A DNA stretch of 9,145 nucleotides from Trueperella sp. (GTDB taxonomy: Bacteria > Actinomycetota > Actinomycetes > Actinomycetales > Actinomycetaceae). Below are positions 7,105 through 9,145 of the stretch, piece by piece (position 1 is the first letter of the stretch; each line of letters opens with the position of its first letter). Under the pieces are notes generated by a model that was not told the origin of the DNA, did not search any database, and saw only the letters and a program-made list of their open reading frames with translations. The position numbers and the translations under genes are program-made. Location: positions 1 to 9,145 of the forward strand of contig JAAYGH010000121.1 of the NCBI GenBank assembly GCA_012727825.1. The letters run 5' to 3'.

Positions 7105-8685
7105 CTAACCGACCTTCGCTCGCAGGCTGCCAAGTCGCTTGCTCAAGCCCAACACATAATTCACTGCAACCTGTAGTTCCTCAACCCGCAAGACCCATGT
7201 CAGGGCAAGGTATAGCGCGGCGCCAAACACGGCCGCCAACCCTGTTCTTACAAGTTCATGTACGGTCCTCTGGCCCGGAACCAAGGAAGCTGAATAGCGA
7301 TAGACCCAAATCACCGCAAATCCCATGATAAGGCTCGCAATCAGCGTTTTTCCCATGGATACCAACAATGGCTTCCAGGTAAGTTTTCCCAGGCCCCTTC
7401 GCTTGAGCGCAAACAGACCAAGAATTAACCCAACTGTAGTGGCGACGACAGTGGCTAACGCAAGCCCTCCCTGTTCTAAAGGGCCCACCAACAGCAGGTT
7501 TAGTATAACATTAGTTGCCACAGTGACCCCACCCAATACAAGAGGGGTCTTAGTGTCCTGCAATGTAAAGAAGGTCCGGCTTACGAGATCCTGCATGGGA
7601 AACGCAGCAATGCCGATGCTAAAAAACAGGAGTGCCCACGCTGTTTCGTTGGTTGCAACAGCATCGAACGCTCCTCGTTCGTACACGATGCGTACCAAGG
7701 GTTCCCTCAAGACAAGCACCCCAACCGCTATGGGCAGAAGTAGAAAATGCACTAATGAGAGAGAGCTAACCACCCCTGCACTAAACCGCTGCCAGTCCTT
7801 CTTCGCAGCAAGTCTTGCCAGTGTGGGATAGACCACTGTCGTAATGGAAGCACCGATGATCCCTGGAGCAAGCTGCGTCAGTCTGTTGGCATAGTTAAGA
7901 GCGGTTAGACGCCCCTCAGCCAACCCTGAGGCAAGCATGCGGTCGACAAGTGTATTGACTTGGTTGGCACCAGCGCCAAGTATCGCAGGCAACATCAAGA
8001 TGAACATCCGTTTTAGCCCTGGATCCCGTAGGTCGAAGACAGCGCGCCATCGAAAGCCAGTCCCTGCCAGTGCTGGAAGTTTCACAAATAGGGCAAGGCC
8101 GGCGCCGACCAGTGTTCCCACGGCTACAGACGCTATGCCATATCGGGGGCCAAACACAAGAATCGAAACAATAATGGCGACATTCTGCGCAAGGCCAGCC
8201 GCTGTCGGAACGCCAAATTCACCGTCGGCCTGCAGAATGCCGGTAACAACCCCCGACAGCAGCTGAAAAAGCATCATAGGGAAGATGATTCGACTCAAGT
8301 ACTCAGTTAGCTTTGCAACGGGATCGTCCAAGCCCGGTGCTACAAACCGCACTAACTGTTCAGCTAAGGCTTCTCCCGCAAACACGAACAGGACTGCCAC
8401 AAACAGGAGCGCCCAGATCACGTTGTTGGCGAAGCGAAAGCCAGCCTCTTTTCCCCGTTCTTCTCTAACGTGCGAATACACCGGAATGAATGTTGTCGTA
8501 AGAGCGTAGCTGATCGCAGCAAATAGAAGATGTGGGATCGTCTGTGCCAGTAGGTATGCGTCGGTATCAGATGTGGCACCGAAAACAGCTGCCAGGGACG
8601 TCTCCCGTATGAATCCAAGGATCTTGCTCACAATCGTTAAAGCGGCCACAACACTGGCCGCCTTCACTAATCCCGTCTTGGTCAT
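7105..8685 (-). CDS. murJ: MurJ/MviN-family lipid-linked oligosaccharide flippase
   Basis: The product has 526 residues, the usual MurJ length (about 510-530), with roughly 14 hydrophobic helices throughout. The N-terminus has the family signature SKILGFIRETSLAAVFG (20-36), then D42 in SDTDAYLLAQTIP. GFIRE (R27) and the DAY aspartate align with charged cavity residues that are essential in E. coli MurJ. Further signatures are GANQVNTLVDRMLASGL (239-255), YANRLTQLAPGIIG (265-278) and VYERGAFDA (334-342). MurJ exchanges lipid II across the cytoplasmic membrane for peptidoglycan synthesis. Here it is the first recognisable gene of a polysaccharide cluster and directly precedes a Wzy-like polymerase. 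It may therefore flip the cluster's undecaprenyl-linked repeat unit in place of Wzx; this is inference. The ATG at 8685 has only a poor Shine-Dalgarno site of its own, and a well-initiated 8-codon ORF ends on top of it, suggesting coupled translation. Confidence 0.93.
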   Translation of the reverse strand: MTKTGLVKAASVVAALTIVSKILGFIRETSLAAVFGATSDTDAYLLAQTIPHLLFAAISYALTTTFIPVYSHVREERGKEAGFRFANNVIWALLFVAVLFVFAGEALAEQLVRFVAPGLDDPVAKLTEYLSRIIFPMMLFQLLSGVVTGILQADGEFGVPTAAGLAQNVAIIVSILVFGPRYGIASVAVGTLVGAGLALFVKLPALAGTGFRWRAVFDLRDPGLKRMFILMLPAILGAGANQVNTLVDRMLASGLAEGRLTALNYANRLTQLAPGIIGASITTVVYPTLARLAAKKDWQRFSAGVVSSLSLVHFLLLPIAVGVLVLREPLVRIVYERGAFDAVATNETAWALLFFSIGIAAFPMQDLVSRTFFTLQDTKTPLVLGGVTVATNVILNLLLVGPLEQGGLALATVVATTVGLILGLFALKRRGLGKLTWKPLLVSMGKTLIASLIMGFAVIWVYRYSASLVPGQRTVHELVRTGLAAVFGAALYLALTWVLRVEELQVAVNYVLGLSKRLGSLRAKVG

Positions 8686-8708
8686 ATGTTGGTACTCACT
8701 TGCGTCAT
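8682..8708 (-). CDS. 8-codon leader ORF overlapping the murJ start (putative coupling peptide)
   Basis: ATG 8708 is preceded by AAGGAG with a five-base spacer, the best Shine-Dalgarno site in the window. It opens a frame reading MTQVSTNI and ends with TGA at 8684-8682, which overlaps the murJ ATG (ATGA). Ribosomes released here could restart on murJ, whose own upstream bases (GTGAG at 8696-8700) are a poor ribosome site. The peptide shows no run of a single amino acid that would suggest classic attenuation. It might instead mark the true murJ start, separated from it by a frameshift (natural or a sequencing error). No known family can be assigned to a peptide this short. Confidence 0.45.
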   Translation of the reverse strand: MTQVSTNI

Positions 8709-8713
8709 CGCGT

Positions 8714-8719
8714 CTCCTT
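8714..8719 (-). promoter_or_regulatory. Strong Shine-Dalgarno site of the murJ leader ORF
   Basis: AAGGAG on the minus strand is placed five bases before ATG 8708 but 28 bases before the murJ ATG, too far to serve murJ directly. It therefore points to the leader ORF as the primary initiation site. Confidence 0.6.
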
Positions 8720-8788
8720 AGGGCATTTGGTTGGTCTTAGTACGGGCCACAGCAGGCAGCTTTTAGCAACGCGAGCCCGTGACCAGGC

Positions 8789-8885
8789 GACGGCGGCCGT
8801 CAGTCAGCATCTTTCTTGAAAAGTCGTGTCGATACAAGACGATACCCCTACGGCGACCCTCTTCCTTCATTGACGGCCGCCGTCA
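8789..8885. repeat. Perfect 14-bp inverted repeat with 68-base spacer; each arm itself near-palindromic
   Basis: GACGGCGGCCGTCA at 8789-8802 is the exact reverse complement of 8871-8884. Each arm is also a small palindrome: GACGG-N3-CCGTC in the first, and TGACGG-N3-CCGTCA in the second, which extends to 8885. The element could therefore be two operator copies with centres about 83 bp apart, close to eight helical turns, or an RNA that can form either two small hairpins or one long GC-rich stem. There is no U-tract, so it is not a plain terminator. Confidence 0.6.
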
Positions 8886-8980
8886 TTTCTCCTAAGCATT
8901 GCTGGAGTCAACATTCTCTTATTAGCACTCATGTGTATTTCGAGCGATGTCTTCGTTTCCCTGCTGATCGTAACGAACAC

Positions 8981-8996
8981 CGCCATCTGTCTGGCG
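8981..8996. repeat. Short hairpin-forming inverted repeat
   Basis: CGCCA at 8981-8985 pairs with TGGCG at 8992-8996 around a six-base loop. It is a perfect 5-bp stem with no U-run on either side. Weak on its own, it is listed because it lies in a cluster of palindromes. Confidence 0.25.
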
Positions 8997-9012
8997 CTGA
9001 CACGCCTCTGAG

Positions 9013-9028
9013 CTTGCCCCGGGTCAAG
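9013..9028. promoter_or_regulatory. 16-bp near-perfect palindrome, operator-like
   Basis: CTTGCCCCGGGTCAAG matches its own reverse complement in seven of eight base pairs; only the 9017/9024 pair fails. With no loop it is better suited to binding a dimeric regulator than to an RNA hairpin. The regulator is unknown. Confidence 0.3.
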
Positions 9029-9099
9029 TCCTAGATGTGGTGTAAATTCGTCTCCTGGCTGTTGAGTTCAAACTTAGGCTGCTGTGTTTCTCTGTGACT

Positions 9100-9111
9100 C
9101 TAGCTCGCTAG
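9100..9111. repeat. 12-bp palindrome-like element CTAGC-TC-GCTAG
   Basis: CTAGC at 9100-9104 and GCTAG at 9107-9111 are inverted copies separated by two bases. This could be half of a protein site or a small stem with a CTAG core. Low information content. Confidence 0.2.
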
Positions 9112-9145
9112 GTTTGCCGTTACTCTCGGATCGTTTGTGTTCCCA

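Larger units (their letters stand above)
8720..9145. other. About 425 bases without a supported gene; likely 5' leader/regulatory region of the cluster
   Basis: Both strands carry only short frames here (the longest convincing-looking ones are under 75 codons), without ribosome sites or family signatures. The stretch contains several palindromic elements at 8789-8802, 8871-8885, 8981-8996, 9013-9028 and 9100-9111. Since the downstream genes all read leftward, this is where the operon promoter and leader would be expected unless transcription starts beyond the right edge. I do not find a clear -35/-10 pair or a U-rich terminator. Confidence 0.55.

Noticed and set aside
6885..7133. 82-codon minus-strand frame spanning the murJ-wzy gap
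   Set aside because: It starts only at TTG, overlaps both neighbours, has Arg/Ser-rich low-complexity content and no recognisable domain or good ribosome site at its start.
8763..8986. Two short minus-strand ORFs (39 and 35 codons) that overlap as ATGA in the leader region
   Set aside because: Neither has a convincing Shine-Dalgarno site. The second is Arg/Lys-rich and the reading frames run through the inverted repeat, so chance frames are more likely.
8931..9011. 26-codon plus-strand ORF with a hydrophobic segment (ISSDVFVSLLIVTNTAICLA)
   Set aside because: It resembles a single membrane helix but has no ribosome site, opposes all other genes and is short enough to arise by chance.
9090..9120. 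GGCAAACC followed by a small stem on the minus strand, recalling the start of a GEMM (c-di-GMP-I) riboswitch
   Set aside because: The required GACGCAAAGC-like segment after the first stem is absent (AGTCACAGAG instead) and the loop is not a GNRA tetraloop, so the match is too poor.

Overview
The window is part of a bacterial surface-polysaccharide (capsule, O-antigen or exopolysaccharide) biosynthesis locus. All seven recognisable genes lie on the minus strand, so the locus reads from right to left. Base composition looks balanced. The Shine-Dalgarno sites are strong and purine-rich (AAGGAG, AGGAAGG, GGAGGGG), and several starts are GTG. Together with a CapEFG set arranged as in Staphylococcus, this is compatible with a Bacillota/Clostridia-type organism. 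The same enzymes also occur in Proteobacteria (FnlABC, WbjBCD), so the taxonomic guess is weak.

Layout from right to left: (1) 9145-8720 is about 425 bp without a convincing gene but with several palindromes, including two copies of a 14-15 bp near-palindrome in inverted orientation. (2) 8708-8682 is an 8-codon leader ORF with an excellent Shine-Dalgarno site; its stop codon overlaps the start of the next gene. (3) 8685-7105 is a MurJ/MviN-family lipid-linked sugar flippase. (4) 7104-6899 is a 206 bp gap with a modest inverted repeat. (5) 6898-5573 is a multi-spanning Wzy-like repeat-unit polymerase. (6) 5576-4290 is a GT4-type glycosyltransferase whose start overlaps the end of wzy by 4 nt. 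(7) 4186-3011 is a second GT4-type glycosyltransferase. (8) 2883-1813, 1813-695 and 631-1 are the three UDP-L-FucNAc enzymes CapE, CapF and CapG, the last cut by the window edge.

Working model: CapE, CapF and CapG convert UDP-GlcNAc in the cytoplasm to UDP-N-acetyl-L-fucosamine. The two glycosyltransferases add sugars to a lipid-linked repeat unit, the MurJ-type protein may flip that unit across the membrane, and the Wzy-like protein polymerises it outside. The window contains no priming phosphoglycosyltransferase, no Wzz/tyrosine-kinase chain-length system and no classical Wzx, so the locus must extend beyond it, at least past the left edge. The biosynthetic genes belong to known families. 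The least explained parts are the palindrome-rich leader and the mini-ORF that appears to couple translation into murJ.
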